Of a stretch of 64,000 nt of DNA, positions 27,482 through 36,111 are shown in pieces. Under the pieces are notes generated by a model that saw only the letters and a program-made list of their open reading frames with translations, made no database searches and was not told the DNA's origin. Position 1 is the stretch's first letter. Each line of letters opens with the position of its first letter. This stretch comes from Opitutaceae bacterium. Lineage in GTDB: Bacteria; Verrucomicrobiota; Verrucomicrobiia; Opitutales; Opitutaceae. Location of the stretch: NCBI GenBank assembly GCA_041395105.1, contig JAWLBB010000002.1, positions 930,001 to 994,000 of the forward strand, read 5' to 3'. A program made the position numbers and the translations under genes.

Positions 27482-27694
27482 TTAGGGGCCTTCTTGGAAA
27501 CGATTCCTTCTCATTTCCGCAAGGTCGCCTTCCCAGTTAATCTTTCCTTTCAGGTCGAGGATCCTTTTTTGCTCCTTCCTCCGGACCAATTCTCTCAATG
27601 CGTAGTCGATCAGGGCCTTTTGGGTTCCGATGCCGGTGAGTCTCATGCCCTTTCCAACAAGCTTTTCGTCGAGGACTATGTTTGTCCGCTTCAT
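27482..27694 (-). CDS. vapB: VapB-type antitoxin
   Basis: 70 residues from the ATG at 27694. MKRTNIVLDEKLVGKGM is the ribbon-helix-helix-like N-terminus, with the IDYALRELVRR helix; the family is widely paired with PIN toxins. A longer frame to 27937 is open but has no coding look. The start codon lies inside an inverted repeat, suggesting autorepression. Confidence 0.88.
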   Translation of the reverse strand: MKRTNIVLDEKLVGKGMRLTGIGTQKALIDYALRELVRRKEQKRILDLKGKINWEGDLAEMRRNRFQEGP

Positions 27695-27724
27695 ACACAG
27701 CAACCTGACTATTTGTGTGTATGA
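27691..27724 (-). promoter_or_regulatory. Likely VapBC operator: 9-bp inverted repeat at the vapB start
   Basis: TCATACACA at 27691-27699 and its exact complement TGTGTATGA at 27716-27724. The first half includes the vapB start codon. Antitoxin-toxin complexes commonly bind such palindromes to repress their own operon; binding is inferred. Confidence 0.6.
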
Positions 27725-27795
27725 GTCAACTCCTCTTTCTTGGCCTCTTGTCGCGAAGCGCTCCACATCTGAGTGGTCGGATTCTTCGGTTTGAA

Positions 27796-27988
27796 TTGAA
27801 CTGCAAAGGAACGAAGGTAACGAAGGGCGCGACTTCTGTGCTGATTGCGGCGAAGTCTTTCTTGGGAATCTTGGTTGTTCCCAAAAGAGGTTATCTCTCA
27901 GGGCGTGAGAGCATTGGATTGCGGAAATTCGAACCATGGAGAACCCGTTCGCCTTGCCCTTCGTTACCTTCGTTCCTTAGCAGTTCAA
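27796..27988 (+). repeat. Inverted-repeat element B, upstream of the exosortase gene
   Basis: 33-bp arms, TTGAACTGCAAAGGAACG.. at 27796-27828 and its complement at 27956-27988 with one mismatch. The right arm ends 18 bases before the exosortase ATG (28007), so the exosortase message would carry the right arm as its leader. Confidence 0.85.
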
Positions 27989-28006
27989 ACCCTCCGATTT
28001 TTCTCA

Positions 28007-29026
28007 ATGCCTGAGACCATTACTCCAGATCCAATTAAACAATCTTGGTCAGGAACCATGCTGGATTCATTGCGTTCCGTTCCCAAGCGTTTCTGGTTCG
28101 GGGCGGCGGCGGTGCTGGCGTTGTTCGCCAGCTCACTGATTCAGCTGGTGGCGTTCTCGCTCAGCGGTTCGCTCTATTCGCATATTGTGCTGATACCGGC
28201 AGTTTCGATCTATCTTGTGATATCGGCGAGCGGAGCTCGCGGAGATCGGAGATGGCAGATGGCAGATAGGGCGGATTCAGAGGTCGGATTGGGACGAGCG
28301 ACCGCACTCGGCGTCGCGCTTCTGACAATCGGGGTGATTGCAATTCAGGTGTATTGGTTTGGGGGAGACCGGATTCTGGGGGCCGAGGCGGCGATTGAGT
28401 CGCGGCTCGCCTGGCAGATGGGGGCGTTTCTCTTCGCGTTCTGGGGAATCTGCCTGGTCACTTTGCCACGGGCGAAAGTGAAGGGCCTGCTCTTTCCGCT
28501 GGGTTTCCTGGTCTTCATGGTTCCCTTCCCTCCTGCCGTGCTCGGAGCGATTGAGACGTTTCTGCAGCATGGGTCCGCAGATGCGGCCTATGGTTTGATG
28601 CGGTTGGCCGGGACACCGGTCTTCAGGGAGGAGTTGTTGCTTCAGTTGCCGGGGATCAACCTTGAAGTGGCTCCACAGTGCAGCGGGATCCGGTCGAGCC
28701 TGGTGCTTTTCATCACAAGCACATTGGCCAGCTATATGTTCCTCCGGACGAACTGGAAACGGGCGGTGTTGGTCGGTTTTATCATTCCGCTCGGGATGCT
28801 GCGGAATGGCTTCCGTATCTTTGTCCTGGGTGAGTTGTGTGTGCGGATCGGTCCGGAGATGATCGACTCGGCAATTCACCATCGCGGTGGTCCGATCTTC
28901 TTCGCGTTGAGCCTGGTGCCGTTGTTTCTGTTGCTGTGGATCTTGTGGAAATCGGAGAAGAGGGATGAACTGCAAAGGAACGAAGGAACGAAGGTTGATC
29001 CAAGCGGCTCGGAGAGTGGACGGTAG
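28007..29026 (+). CDS. xrtC: Exosortase, probably the VPDSG-CTERM-specific type
   Basis: 339 residues from the ATG at 28007; upstream in-frame sequence to 27845 belongs to repeat element B. Polytopic membrane protein with the exosortase catalytic set: Cys225 in APQCSGIRSS, Arg270 in LRNGFRIFVLGE and His291/292 in HHRGGPIFF. It should cleave the CTERM tails of the four small secreted proteins nearby (VPDSG-type), hence xrtC is likely, though the subtype is inferred. Odd: residues about 79-95 (GDRRWQMADRADSEV) come from heptamer repeats in a loop, and the last about 19 residues (LQRNEGTKV...) come from the element-C repeat, so the natural end is probably near LWILWKSEK. Confidence 0.92.
   Translation: MPETITPDPIKQSWSGTMLDSLRSVPKRFWFGAAAVLALFASSLIQLVAFSLSGSLYSHIVLIPAVSIYLVISASGARGDRRWQMADRADSEVGLGRATALGVALLTIGVIAIQVYWFGGDRILGAEAAIESRLAWQMGAFLFAFWGICLVTLPRAKVKGLLFPLGFLVFMVPFPPAVLGAIETFLQHGSADAAYGLMRLAGTPVFREELLLQLPGINLEVAPQCSGIRSSLVLFITSTLASYMFLRTNWKRAVLVGFIIPLGMLRNGFRIFVLGELCVRIGPEMIDSAIHHRGGPIFFALSLVPLFLLLWILWKSEKRDELQRNEGTKVDPSGSESGR
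28241..28289 (+). repeat. Heptamer-periodic segment inside the exosortase gene
   Basis: Seven 7-base units (GGAGATC, GGAGATG, GCAGATG, GCAGATA, GGGCGGA, ..). The 13-mer GGAGATGGCAGAT recurs at 44369-44381 between genes. It encodes a charged loop between two hydrophobic segments. Confidence 0.75.
28966..29001 (+). repeat. Single arm C of the inverted-repeat family, at the exosortase 3' end
   Basis: TGAACTGCAAAGGAACGAAGG.. in the same orientation as a left arm, with no inverted partner close by. It forms the last codons of the exosortase gene. Confidence 0.7.
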
Positions 29027-29492
29027 ACTGTCAACGGTGGACGGATGGATTGAGCCGCAAGAGCCGCGTCACTCTGCTGACGCGTTTCCCGAAGAAGCCG
29101 GGGCGAAGGTTTTTTAGAAGGATTGAGCACGCCCGCTTCGCTTAACGAACGGAAGGTGACGTATCGAGCGTTTCGCGACATGACCACCAGAGCCCAAGTT
29201 GAGCCCAGCGAAATCCCGGTTCGAAGAGATCGGGAGCGCAACTTCTGGGTAGGTTTTCAGGGTGATGGCCTCTGGCTCGGAGAGCTTTCCCGACGCCTTC
29301 GGGCCGGGACAGGTCCCGACACCACTTCGCGGGCCGGGACAGGACGGCTCGGAGAGATTCTTCGAGGTGGATCAAACTGCTAAGGAACGAAGTAACGAAG
29401 GTTCTTCCGGATGGATGAATCGAAATTGAGATTAGGAGCGTGATGCTCTTTTTTTGTGGCATTGATGGTGAACTATTGTTCATGTTATCAGT
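29027..29492 (+). other. Repeat mosaic between exosortase and GxxExxY genes
   Basis: Contains a heptamer-like stretch just after the exosortase stop, two copies of the CCCGAC..GGCCGGGACAGG element (29287-29345), part of another repeat shared with 44.4 kb (GAAATCCCGGTTCGAAGAGA) and the left arm of element D (29375-29403). No gene is supported. Confidence 0.7.
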
Positions 29493-29993
29493 ATGGATAA
29501 TCTGTCAGATCGGATTGAAACAACTGGAAGAGCCGTCCTTGACGCGGCCTATGCGGTGCATAGCGAAATGGGTCCAGGACTACTCGAGAGCGCCTACCAG
29601 GAATGCCTGGCCTATCTACTAACGGATCGGGGGCATCGGGTGGACCGAGAGAAAGCAATTCCAATCCAGTTCCGAGGAGTGCGACTCGAGGTCGGATTCC
29701 GGGCAGACCTAATCGTAGACGAAGTCGTTCTGGTCGAACTGAAAGCCGTTGAGAAGCTCCAGCCCATACACAAAGCTCAAGTCATTACGTATTTGAAACT
29801 GAGTTCCATTTCTCTCGGATTCGTGATCAACTTCAACGAAAACCACCTAAAGAACGGGATCAGACGGATCATCCGTCCGGATCTCCTTTCATCCGAACCC
29901 AACTCGTGACCAACACAATCATCCGCATGCTGCGCTCCCGATCTCTTCGAATAGGGATTTCCCAAGGTTCAACCTTCGTTCCTTAGTAGTTCC
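29375..29993 (+). repeat. Inverted-repeat element D carrying a GxxExxY gene
   Basis: Left arm AACTGCTAAGGAACGAAG at 29375 and an inverted right arm AACCTTCGTTCCTTAG at 29971-29993. Arms are less perfect than in A, B and F. Between them is one complete gene, so this may be a cassette with cargo or just two nearby arms. Confidence 0.55.
29493..29909 (+). CDS. GxxExxY protein (PD-(D/E)XK nuclease-like fold)
   Basis: 138 residues. GPGLLESAYQECLAYLL contains the name-giving GxxExxY pattern, followed by FRADLIVDEVVLVELKAV (D and E-x-K of a PD-(D/E)XK nuclease core) and INFNENHLKNGIRRI. Function of the family is not established; it is common and patchily distributed in environmental genomes. Flanked by arms of the inverted-repeat family, which suggests it moves. 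Confidence 0.88.
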   Translation: MDNLSDRIETTGRAVLDAAYAVHSEMGPGLLESAYQECLAYLLTDRGHRVDREKAIPIQFRGVRLEVGFRADLIVDEVVLVELKAVEKLQPIHKAQVITYLKLSSISLGFVINFNENHLKNGIRRIIRPDLLSSEPNS

Positions 29994-30066
29994 TCCCAAA
30001 AATCCGGAGCTCTCATCCTCCTCATCTCGTCCCCCACCTCTTCCTGCCACCTGAACCAAGTCCACC

Positions 30067-33000
30067 ATGCGAAGCCCCTTGTTCCTTAGCAGTTTCTCCC
30101 TAAAGACTGGAGCATCTGTAATCCTCCTATCGTCCCTTTCCTTCCTCCTCGTGGCTTGTTCGGCGGAGAAGAAACTCGCCGGGCACATGGAGAAGGCTCA
30201 GGTCTACATGGCGGCGGGTGAATACGACAAGGCCGAGATCGAGCTAAAAACGCCATCCGCCTGGATACCGAGGGCACCGATGCGGCGGCCCTCCTGGGTC
30301 AGATCTACTTTGAGCAGGGCCGGCTCGCCCAGGCCGCGCCCATTCTCTACGGGGTGGCCCAGCAGAATCCCGACAACCTCGACAACCGGGTCAACCTCGC
30401 CCTCGCTTTCCTGGCCTCAAACCAGCCTGACAACGCTCGAGCGGAGGCCCTCGCCGTCCTCGAGCAACGCCCCGGCGACCCACAGGCACCGATCATCCTG
30501 GCTGAGAGCGCCGTCGACGCCGAAACCCGGGCCGAAGTCCAAACCACCCTGACCGAGGTCGAGGCAAGACATGGACCCACAGCGTCGATTCAGGTTGCCC
30601 TCGCCACGTTCGCCTTCAGGGCCGACGACATTACCTCCGCAGCCGCTGCCATCGCAGCAGCCCTCGAACTTGACCCAGATTTCGCTGCGGCCTACTCCGC
30701 CCTCGGTGCCCTCGAATGGTCCCGAGGAGAGAAGGAAGCCGCCAGGGTGTCCCTTGACCGGGGAGCTGAGCTTTCGCCCACCCGCTCGCCGCGTCGCATC
30801 CAATACGTCCGTTTCCTCCGCCAGAACGGGAAAGCCGGAGAGGCCAGGACCTACTTGGATCAGTTGATCGGGTCCGCGCCCGATTACCTTCCTGCCCTCA
30901 CCCTGTCCGCCGAACTCGCTCTCGCCGAAGATGATCTTGCGGCAGCCTCCGATGCACTCGGGAAAGCACTGGCGCGTGAACCGAATTACCCGGATGCCCT
31001 GCAGCTGAAAGGTCGCCTCGCCCTGATCGAAAAGAAGCCGGCCGAGGCGATCGAAACCTTTGAACGCATGCTCGCCCTCTACCCGGGCAACGCGCGCATC
31101 CATCATCAACTCGCCCTTGCCTGCCTGTCTGAGAACAACCGGGAGAAGGCCATCGCCAATCTCAAGCAGGCCGTCGCCCTCGCCCCGGACTTCAACGAGG
31201 CCATCCTGCTTCTCGCCCAGCTCGAGATCCGCACCGGCGCCGCCACCGATGCGGTCTTTTCACTGCAGTCTCTGATCGAGAAGCAGCCGGAGCTGACTCA
31301 GGCCCGGATCCTTCTCGCCGACGCCTACCAGGCCCAGGGCAATCTGGACGGGGCCCTCGCGGTCTATCGCGACCTGGCCGAGCGCTTCCCGGACAGCCCC
31401 CAGGGTCATCTGGCCGAGGGCCTCATCCTCGTTCGACAGGGGAACCGCTCAGCGGCCCGGACCGCCTTCGAAGAAGCCCTCGAAGTGGCTCCCGATTACA
31501 TGCCCGCGGCCGAACAACTGATCAACCTCGACCTGGCCGAGCCGAACGCCGCCGCCGCCGAAACCCGCGCCCGCGCCCTCGTCGTCAGCTACCCCGACCG
31601 GCAGGAATCCCACTTCCTCCTCGCCCGGATCCTCCTGGCCGCCAATCGGACGGACGAAGCCGAGACCAGCCTCAAGCGGGCCATCGCGATCAGCCCCGAG
31701 GTCCGCACCCCGCAGATGCTGCTGGTCAATCTCTACCTGCAGACTGGCCGACAGGATAAGGCGCTCGAGCAGCTGGAGACCCTCATCGCGCAGAACGCCA
31801 ACGATGTCGGCGCCCTCACCCTGAAGGCAATGATCCAGCAACAGAAGGACGATCAAGCGGGCGCCCGGGCGACCTATGAACGCATCCTCGAGATCAATCC
31901 CGATCTGATGGCCGCCCTGAACAACCTCGCCTACCTCTATTCCGAGAAAGCAGATGAGCTGGACCGGGCCTTCGAACTCGCTCAGCGGGCACGTCAGGTC
32001 GCACCGAAAGACCCGTTCACGGCCGACACCCTGGGCTGGATCGTCCTCAAGCGCGGCGATTACCCCTGGGCAATAAGCCTGCTGCAGGAAAGCGCCAACG
32101 GTTTGCCGAACGAGCCGGAGGTCCACTACCATCTTGGCATGGCCCACTACATGGCCGGCCAGACCGAAGCCGCGGCCGGATCGTTCAACCGGGCCTTTGA
32201 GCTGAATCCGACCTTCTCCGGTCATGAGGAAGCCGGGATCCGTCAGTCCGTACTCGCCATCGACCCTATCACGGCTGGAGCGTCGGAAGTGGCAGTCCTC
32301 GAAGGGGTGATCAAGGGAAACCCCGGTGATCCGGTTGCCCTGACCAAGCTGGGCCGGATTCGCGAAAAAAAGGGCGACGCAGCAGCCGCCGTTGAAGCCT
32401 ACGAATCGGCGCTCAAGGCCAACCCAGACTACGTGCAGGCGCTCATCGGTCAGGCCCGGCTTGAGAAGGACCCGAAGCGGGGACTGGAAGTCGCCCGCAA
32501 TGCGTATCGGCTCGCGCCCGATGACCCGGAAGTCGCGGCGACGGTTGGCCGCCTCGCCTACCAGGCGGGGGAATACACTTGGGCGGCCAACGTCCTCCAA
32601 ACCGCCGCTCGGGCGCAACCGAACAATCCCGCGATCGCCTTCGACGTCGCCCGCGCCTCCTACGCCGTCGGCCAGGTGGCGGTCGCCCGCGAACAGCTGG
32701 AGAGGATTGTCACGAAGCACCGCGACTCAGCTCAGGCCAGTGACGCCAACGCACTCCTCAGTTTGATCCAACTGATCGACGAGCCGTTCCAGGCAGTAAA
32801 GGAATTGCAACGACTCGACAAGCTGATTGCCGCGAACACCAATAACGTTCCCGCCCTGATGGCCCGGGCCATCGCCCGGGAATATTCAGGTGAGCCTGCT
32901 GATGCGATGGCCGATCTCCGTAGTGCCCTGGCCGTCTACCCGGCCTTCTCGCCGGCCAAAAGACACCTGGCGCTCCTCATGGCCACCGATCCGGTCGACG

Positions 33001-33302
33001 TAAACGCCGCCTTCGCCATGGCATCTGAAGCACGCCAAGCCTTCCCCCAGGACCCGGAAGTCGCCGCCGCCCTCGGCAAGCTCGCTTACCTGAAAGGCGA
33101 TTTCCGCCGTGCCCTGACCCTCCTCGGTGAAGCGACCCGGGCCCCCAGTGCAACAGCCGCCACCTGGTTCTACCTCGGGATGAGCCAGGTCAAGTCCGGC
33201 GACACCGCGGCCGGCCGGGCCTCTCTGGAAAGGGCAATGGAGCTGGGTCTGGCCCAGCCGCTCCGCCAGGAAGCGGAGGCCGCTCTCGCGGCCGGCTCGT
33301 AG
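30067..33302 (+). CDS. prsT: PrsT-like TPR-repeat lipoprotein of the exosortase system, with apparent 1-nt frameshift
   Basis: Reading frame from ATG 30067 gives a lipoprotein signal with lipobox FLLVAC (Cys31), then HMEKAQVYMAAGEYDKAEIELK. The A run at 30246-30250 (five A) breaks the frame; a sixth A restores ELKNAIRLDTEGTDAAALLGQIYFEQ and joins to the long frame that runs to 33302, about 1078 residues in all. The rest is a solenoid of about 25 TPR-like helical pairs. PrsT proteins accompany PEP-CTERM/exosortase systems, role not fixed. The first codons coincide with a degenerate right arm of the inverted-repeat family. Sequencing indel versus true loss is undecided. Confidence 0.85.
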
Positions 33303-33334
33303 AGGGAGGTTCGAACACGTGCCGAGCGTTTCGC

Positions 33335-33424
33335 GACATGACCACTACCGAACGAAGTGACACCTCAACGAGCGTAGCGAAGTACCGAGTGTAACGACAC
33401 ATTCATAACAGAGCCCAAGGAACA
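33335..33424 (+). repeat. 90-base dispersed repeat, copy 1
   Basis: CGACATGACCACTACCGAAC.. through ..GAGCCCAAGGAAC. Matches 42604-42693 with one mismatch; the start also resembles 29177. Both full copies follow genes of the CTERM system. Confidence 0.9.
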
Positions 33425-34278
33425 GAAGATAACGAAAGCGTGCCAATTGCGGATTCGATGGCCATGAGAAGGCTCGAAGAGTGATGGTGGACCCGACTTC
33501 GCTGATCGAGCTTCGACGGGCAAACTGAGGTCGGAGGATGGCAATAGCCACAAAAAGGCACCAAAGGGCACGAAAATAGGTCGGAGGGCGGAGGACGTCC
33601 GGCTTCTCGGTGATACGCCGGGACAGGTCTGGCTTCTCGGTGATACGCCGGGACAAGGTGGACTGAGGACGATGGACTATGGACGGTCTTGTCGTCGCCT
33701 TGCCTTGTTGAAGCGTCTTCTACCAACGACACGATAAGGGACTGCCGTGGCTGCAACCTCTCCGGGACCTCCCCTGTAGGCCGGCCCTTGGGCCGCGCCG
33801 AACAATCGAACGATCACGGCCCGGTCCCGCCGAGCAGGAGCCCTGAAAGGCGAGATGGACCTTATGTTCTCTGGTTCCTGGGCTCCTGTGGTCATGCCTG
33901 CCGGGCGTAGCCCAGCGAAACCTGGTCGACTGTGGCTCTGTAGTCGTTCTCTTTCATTCCTTCCCATGCTCAAGTTGCCCACGCCCGCGGGCCCCGGTCA
34001 TCTCGTCTCCCGACGCCTTCGGGCCGGGACAGGTCCGCTCGAAACGCGCAGATCAACGGGCAACGATTGGAAGAGATTCGAGATCTGCGATCCCTCAAGC
34101 GACGCGGGGTGAGAACTGAATCACCCTCAGCGATCAGAGGCTAACCGCCCGAGCTGTCAGATTTCCCGACAATACGTCGGCCAATCTTACAGATTTCCCC
34201 TCAGGGTATCCCTGACGACAGGCACAGGGACCAATTAACTCCTTCTTTTGGAAACGCTTCCATCATTTGCCAATCAGG

Positions 34279-34294
34279 TGGCATTCGAATTGCA
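34279..34294 (+). promoter_or_regulatory. Sigma-54 (-24/-12) promoter of the CTERM gene at 34369
   Basis: TGGCATTCGAATTGCA matches TGGCAC-N5-TTGCA with the GG and GC dinucleotides at the required 12-base spacing. It lies 75 bases before the ATG. A palindrome TGGAAACGCTTCCA at 34249-34262 just upstream could be an activator site. PrsR in this window is a sigma-54-dependent activator, so the match is meaningful. Confidence 0.75.
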
Positions 34295-34368
34295 TTCGCG
34301 GCCGCGCCCACAAATCAACATTCCCATTAGAACCAGGGACCGCAGGAGCCAGGACAATCCCAGACACT

Positions 34369-35019
34369 ATGAAACGAATCATTATCACGACACTGTTTGC
34401 GATCGCACTCGGGGCCGGCAGCGCCCCGGCGATTGTCTACTACGCCAACACGGACCTGACGACGCCACCGTCCGGGGCCACCTTCACTGCCGTCGGTGGA
34501 AGCCTCGGCACCAAGTCCCAAGCCGGATTCACCATCCTCGGGGTGACCGGAGGCCCGTCCGGCAACGAGATCGACATCGGGCAGAGCTTGCTCATCGATT
34601 TCACAGCTGCGCAGCGATTTGACTCCCTGAGCCTCGGCCTGCTCTTTGACGGACCCGAGTACAACGACAATATGGAGATTGCCGCCGCCCTGACCGATGG
34701 ATCCGCGACCGTCTTCACCCTGAAGGCCACCGGGACGACCTCAGCCACCTGGACGGGATTTGCAGGCGCCACCGTCACCAATATCGGCTCTGCGGTCAAC
34801 GGCGAAGGCGGTGCCTGGCGGATTGACAATCCATTCGGTGCTCTCGGCGTGACCCAGCTCAGGCTCTACCCGCTAAGTTCGGCCCCCACCCAGAACGAAT
34901 CCGACTTCGGTCTGCACGCGTTTCGCACCACTGCGGTTCCGGAAGCGGGTTCGACCCTGACTTTGCTCGGGCTTGCCATGCTCGGAATGGTGGCCGCCGC
35001 GCGGCGGTTCCGGCGGTAA
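34369..35019 (+). CDS. Small secreted CTERM protein (PEP-CTERM/VPDSG-like)
   Basis: 216 residues from the ATG at 34369 (frame open from 34267). N-terminal Sec signal KRIIITTLFAIALGAGSAPA. C-terminal sorting tail: VPEAGSTLTLLGLAMLGMVAAARRFRR, i.e. VPE.. motif, one hydrophobic helix and Arg cluster. Between them about 150 polar residues rich in Thr, Gly and Asp of the beta type, no known domain. Expected exosortase substrate, released or anchored outside the inner membrane. Has a sigma-54 promoter and a terminator. Confidence 0.9.
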   Translation: MKRIIITTLFAIALGAGSAPAIVYYANTDLTTPPSGATFTAVGGSLGTKSQAGFTILGVTGGPSGNEIDIGQSLLIDFTAAQRFDSLSLGLLFDGPEYNDNMEIAAALTDGSATVFTLKATGTTSATWTGFAGATVTNIGSAVNGEGGAWRIDNPFGALGVTQLRLYPLSSAPTQNESDFGLHAFRTTAVPEAGSTLTLLGLAMLGMVAAARRFRR

Positions 35020-35049
35020 TACCACACCCGAAGAGACCGATTCTTGCAG

Positions 35050-35084
35050 ACGCGTCCGGCACCTCGCCGGGCGCGTTTCTGTTT
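35050..35084 (+). terminator. Rho-independent-like terminator after the first CTERM gene
   Basis: Stem ACGCGTCCGGC, loop ACCTC, GCCGGGCGCGT (one G-T pair), followed by TTCTGTTT. Confidence 0.75.
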
Positions 35085-35294
35085 GTAAGTCGAATCCAGA
35101 GTCAATCGGTTCGCTTCTGGGACGGCACTGAAACCGTCGATCATCCGACAAGCAGTCGGAGTTCTTTACACAAGACCCCAGTCAACTCTCCTGAGTATTC
35201 GAGCAAGATCACGTTAACAAAGTTCATTAAATTACTTATAATCAATTGTTTATTGCAATATTCAACCGAGTCGGATTCAGCCGTGGAGATTCGT

Positions 35295-35310
35295 TGGCAT
35301 GGCGTGTGCT
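35295..35310 (+). promoter_or_regulatory. Sigma-54 (-24/-12) promoter of the CTERM gene at 35356
   Basis: TGGCATGGCGTGTGCT keeps GG and GC exactly 12 bases apart and TGGCA in full. It lies 46 bases before the ATG. The -12 part is weaker (TGTGCT) than at 34279. Confidence 0.65.
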
Positions 35311-35355
35311 TCCTTACCGAACGCTTACGATCCAACCAAAATATCCAGCCATAAA

Positions 35356-35889
35356 ATGAAAAAACTTATATCCTTGGCAGCGGTGCTGCTTTCAACGAGT
35401 GCGTTTGCGGTGACGTTCACCGACGTTCAGAGTATCGGCACGAAACTATCCACCGGACAATCAGTCTCGGGAGTCTTCGACATCGTCAATCCCGGGACCG
35501 ATTCCTTCGGAGGATATTCCGACCTTGGCGGCTATGCCCCGCTTACACCCATCACCGATGCAGCTGCCACCTTCTGGCTCAGTGATGATGGCGACGGCCT
35601 AGGCGAATTGGCCCGTATCGATTTGGGAATTATTCCTCTCGACTGGGTCGGGTGGTTAAATAACGGGTCGACGACAACCATCCAAGTTGGTGCCGACGCC
35701 TTGGACTTTCTCGTTTTCTTGGGCACCGCTGGTACACTCAACTGGAGCGTCAAGTCAACCCTCGGCGATTTCTACGTGCGGGGAGCCATGCTTCAGGCCA
35801 ACACAGTTCCCGATGGAGGAATCACCCTGATCCTCCTTGGACTCGGGCTCTCCGGTCTGGCATTCGGCCGGCGCTTCATGAAGGCGTAG
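35356..35889 (+). CDS. Small secreted VPDSG-CTERM-type protein
   Basis: 177 residues from the ATG at 35356. Signal peptide KKLISLAAVLLSTSAFA; C-terminal tail VPDGGITLILLGLGLSGLAFGRRFMKA with the VPDxG motif, hydrophobic helix and basic end that define VPDSG-CTERM tails of Verrucomicrobiota. The middle (about residues 20-150) is rich in Gly, Thr and Ser, unrecognised. Substrate of the nearby exosortase. Ends in a strong terminator. Confidence 0.92.
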   Translation: MKKLISLAAVLLSTSAFAVTFTDVQSIGTKLSTGQSVSGVFDIVNPGTDSFGGYSDLGGYAPLTPITDAAATFWLSDDGDGLGELARIDLGIIPLDWVGWLNNGSTTTIQVGADALDFLVFLGTAGTLNWSVKSTLGDFYVRGAMLQANTVPDGGITLILLGLGLSGLAFGRRFMKA

Positions 35890-35922
35890 GCCCTCTGCGT
35901 TCGAACCAAATCAGCACTCCCA

Positions 35923-35953
35923 AACCGTCACCCTCCGGGGTGGCGGTTTTTTT
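35923..35953 (+). terminator. Strong Rho-independent terminator after CTERM gene
   Basis: AACCGTCACC, loop CTCCGG, GGTGGCGGTT followed directly by a T run. Confidence 0.9.
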
Positions 35954-35960
35954 GTGTGTA

Positions 35961-36104
35961 ATTGAACTCGAAGAAACGAAGGTAGCGAAGTATCAATTGC
36001 TCAGTGCCCTTGGTTTGATCGATTCGCAAAACCATTCGCTTACTCAGATTCGGGTCCCTATTTCTGGTCTCGACCTTGGTTCCTTCGTTCCTTTGCAGTT
36101 CAAT
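35961..36104 (+). repeat. Inverted-repeat element E, upstream of prsK
   Basis: Degenerate left arm ATTGAACTCGAAGAAACGAA at 35961-35991 and a well-kept right arm CCTTCGTTCCTTTGCAGTT within 36073-36104. Interior about 80 bases. The right arm ends 7 bases before the prsK ATG (36112). Confidence 0.75.
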
Positions 36105-36111
36105 TCCGGAC

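Larger units (their letters stand above)
33303..34368 (+). other. Long non-coding mosaic upstream of first CTERM gene
   Basis: Just over 1 kb with no credible gene. Contains a 90-base segment shared with 42604 (33335-33424), a segment shared with 39773 (CGACTTCGCT..GAGCTTCGACGGGCAA), heptamer-like runs near 33575 and 33655, one CCCGAC..GGCCGGGACAGG copy (34008) and, near the 3' end, the promoter region of the next gene with two copies of ACAGATTTCCC 32 bases apart (34157, 34189). Confidence 0.65.

Noticed and set aside
27083..27694. VapBC as part of the exosortase system
   Set aside because: It is on the opposite strand with its own operator-like repeat, so simple co-location is more likely.
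30241..30260. Programmed ribosomal frameshift in prsT
   Set aside because: Only five A's and no canonical slippery heptamer with a downstream structure that I can show; a sequencing indel is simpler.
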